From the NCBI GenBank assembly GCA_002068015.1, contig MVRV01000094.1, positions 1 through 58,856 on the forward strand: a DNA stretch of 58,856 nt, given 5' to 3'. Each line of letters starts with the position of its first letter. Positions within the stretch are counted from its first letter, which is position 1. Origin of the DNA: Smithella sp. PtaU1.Bin162 (GTDB taxonomy: Bacteria > Desulfobacterota > Syntrophia > Syntrophales > Smithellaceae). A program made the translations under genes and the position numbers. The notes beneath the pieces were generated by a model. It had not been told where the DNA came from, searched no databases, and worked only from the letters and a program-made list of their open reading frames with translations. Below are positions 57,821-58,856 of the stretch, one piece after another.

Positions 57821-58124
57821 ATATTTTTATCCCGAGTTCCTTACCTGCTTTACAGCTAATAAAGTATTTTGGAATATAATAAACAAAAAAACTATTACAT
57901 TTTACCGATTTTTTGCATTAAATTATATTAGATTTTATCTAATTTCCCTGAAGAAAGGTAAAGTCAGAACAATTTACCTTAACAGCCAATTTCATTGATA
58001 GAATTGATTGAGTATATACTTGTAGATTATTGTCGTTAGTACCTGCTTTCCCCACGCAATTCTTTATTCCAACTTTTGTAGGGTGAAAAGCTAATTTTAT
58101 CTTTATATAGCTTCACTTCGCTTA
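57821..58124. other. AT-rich intergenic stretch between convergent genes
   Basis: 304 bases between the secreted protein and the leftward lipoprotein gene. It has one short frame without a ribosome site and no strong hairpin; nothing else can be named. Confidence 0.6.
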
Positions 58125-58778
58125 TTAATCAGAAGCAATAATTTCAAAGGCAGACAATGCTCTTTTATTGAAATCGCTTATGTAGTTTTTCTGTTCATCA
58201 GTAAAATTTGCTTGATCCTTCCATTTCTCACATGCATAGCCAGATAAGGTGGCATCCTCTCCATAAGTAATTCCAATTGTTTTTTCGTTTTGACTTACTC
58301 TACGCAGAGCATTTCTTTGTAAAACACATTTTGGTATTGTATATCCTTCCTCCGCGAGTTTTTGGAATTGCTTATCCTCCGTTATTTTCGGGAATACCAT
58401 ACGAGAACCAACTTGAAAACTATACCAGCCAAGTTTTAAAACATCTCTGTCAATGTACGAATCATCGGTTAGCAAATCTTCAATAAAATATGTCTCTATT
58501 TCGCTTATTTTTATATAGACATATTTGGGGATCATTCCTCTTGTTATGGAGTTGGGAATGAAAAAGTATGAGTTATTTTTGTATCGTAAATTTCTTGATT
58601 TGTTGACAGCTAAAATTTGATCTTCCCACTGAAAGTGGGACAAATATTTAAAGTCAGGTGATATTTTTGCTTCAAGATAAGGTCTGCGAGAAGAAATAAA
58701 TTTGTTGTTATTTATTTCCATTGTGCTACAGCCACCGATAAGAAAGATACCAATTATGATCATTATTAGTTTTTTCAT
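58125..58778 (-). CDS. Hypothetical lipoprotein of the inserted segment
   Basis: About 217 residues from the ATG at 58778, with AAGGGGA upstream (the frame is open to 58811). The signal MKKLIMIIIGIFLIGGCS has a good lipobox with lipidated Cys at 17. The mature domain is soluble, with no Cys-rich or catalytic motif; EDLLTDDSYIDRDVLKLGWYSF and ATLSGYACEKWKDQ are its most ordered parts. Not recognised. Convergent with the secreted protein gene; both carry export signals, so the segment's cargo includes envelope proteins. Confidence 0.7.
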   Translation of the reverse strand: MKKLIMIIIGIFLIGGCSTMEINNNKFISSRRPYLEAKISPDFKYLSHFQWEDQILAVNKSRNLRYKNNSYFFIPNSITRGMIPKYVYIKISEIETYFIEDLLTDDSYIDRDVLKLGWYSFQVGSRMVFPKITEDKQFQKLAEEGYTIPKCVLQRNALRRVSQNEKTIGITYGEDATLSGYACEKWKDQANFTDEQKNYISDFNKRALSAFEIIASD

Positions 58779-58856
58779 TTGAATATTCCCCTTGTTGTCT
58801 GTTCTTTCCATACTGGAATAATGGTTCGTTATGAAAATCCCGTGTATTCACTTTCC

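Larger units (their letters stand above)
55336..58856. mobile_element. Left part of an AT-rich insertion in comM (extends beyond window)
   Basis: From the comM break to the right edge the sequence becomes clearly AT-rich, intergenic gaps become long, and the genes have no recognised relatives. Two large hairpins are present. No transposase, integrase or terminal repeat is visible in this part, so the element type is open. Insertion of resistance islands and Tn7-like elements in comM is established for some Gammaproteobacteria, making comM a plausible site here. Confidence 0.6.

Noticed and set aside
57813-57998. 61-codon frame after the secreted protein
   Set aside because: TTG start without ribosome site, AT-driven composition, partly overlapping the preceding gene.

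Overview
The window reads as chromosomal DNA of an anaerobic, Gram-negative bacterium, most likely Desulfobacterota (old Deltaproteobacteria, Syntrophia-like). The inference rests on soluble multi-PAS hybrid histidine kinases, an anaerobic-type ribonucleotide reductase homologue, a sigma-54 two-component pair, lipoproteins with lipoboxes, Fe-S proteins and acyl-CoA/ACP chemistry. No rRNA or tRNA was seen, so the placement is tentative.

Layout. 1-6.4 kb: end of a tandem universal stress protein, then two large PAS hybrid kinases. 6.7-9.5 kb: surE, an LpoA-like lipoprotein and a secreted single-HKD phospholipase D family protein. 9.7-14.8 kb: proteostasis island with gmhA-grpE-dnaK reading left and three hsp20 genes reading right, from divergent sigma-70-like promoters and bracketed by copies of one palindromic intergenic repeat. 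14.9-20.3 kb: ubiE-type methyltransferase, a QueG-like Fe-S protein behind a promoter with a TetR-type palindrome, and an HD phosphohydrolase coupled to an NrdD homologue. The NrdD homologue has Lys where the glycyl-radical Gly should be. 20.4-24.2 kb: SPFH/zinc-ribbon pair and a double flavodoxin-like protein. 24.4-33.2 kb: a ten-gene type II fatty-acid/polyketide-like cluster with its own ACP, phosphopantetheinyl transferase, condensing enzymes, KR, DH, acyltransferase, acyl-CoA dehydrogenase, carboxyltransferase and malonyltransferase. 33.5-39.7 kb: secreted HMA-like protein, membrane kinase plus NtrC-type regulator, NapH-like ferredoxin, two exported helical or ferritin-like proteins. 40-41.4 kb: adenylate cyclase. 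41.5-52.7 kb: a leftward amino-sugar module (long GlmS-like protein, NrpR-like regulator, GlmU-like beta-helix protein, GlmM, NagB, CTP synthase, metallo-beta-lactamase fold protein) with a pseudoknot-capable leader. 53-53.9 kb: Fis-like and PH-like small proteins.

At about 55.34 kb the comM/yifB gene stops inside its Walker B region. From there to the right edge the DNA is strikingly AT-rich, with unfamiliar small genes and large hairpins. This looks like the left boundary of an inserted element that runs out of the window.

Best candidates for new biology are the NrdD homologue without its radical glycine paired with an HD dNTPase-like protein, the 1239-residue GlmS-like protein with a bacterial NrpR homologue and structured leader, the dedicated lipid/PKS-like cluster, and the comM-interrupting element. 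Functions are family-based inference; no searches could be run.
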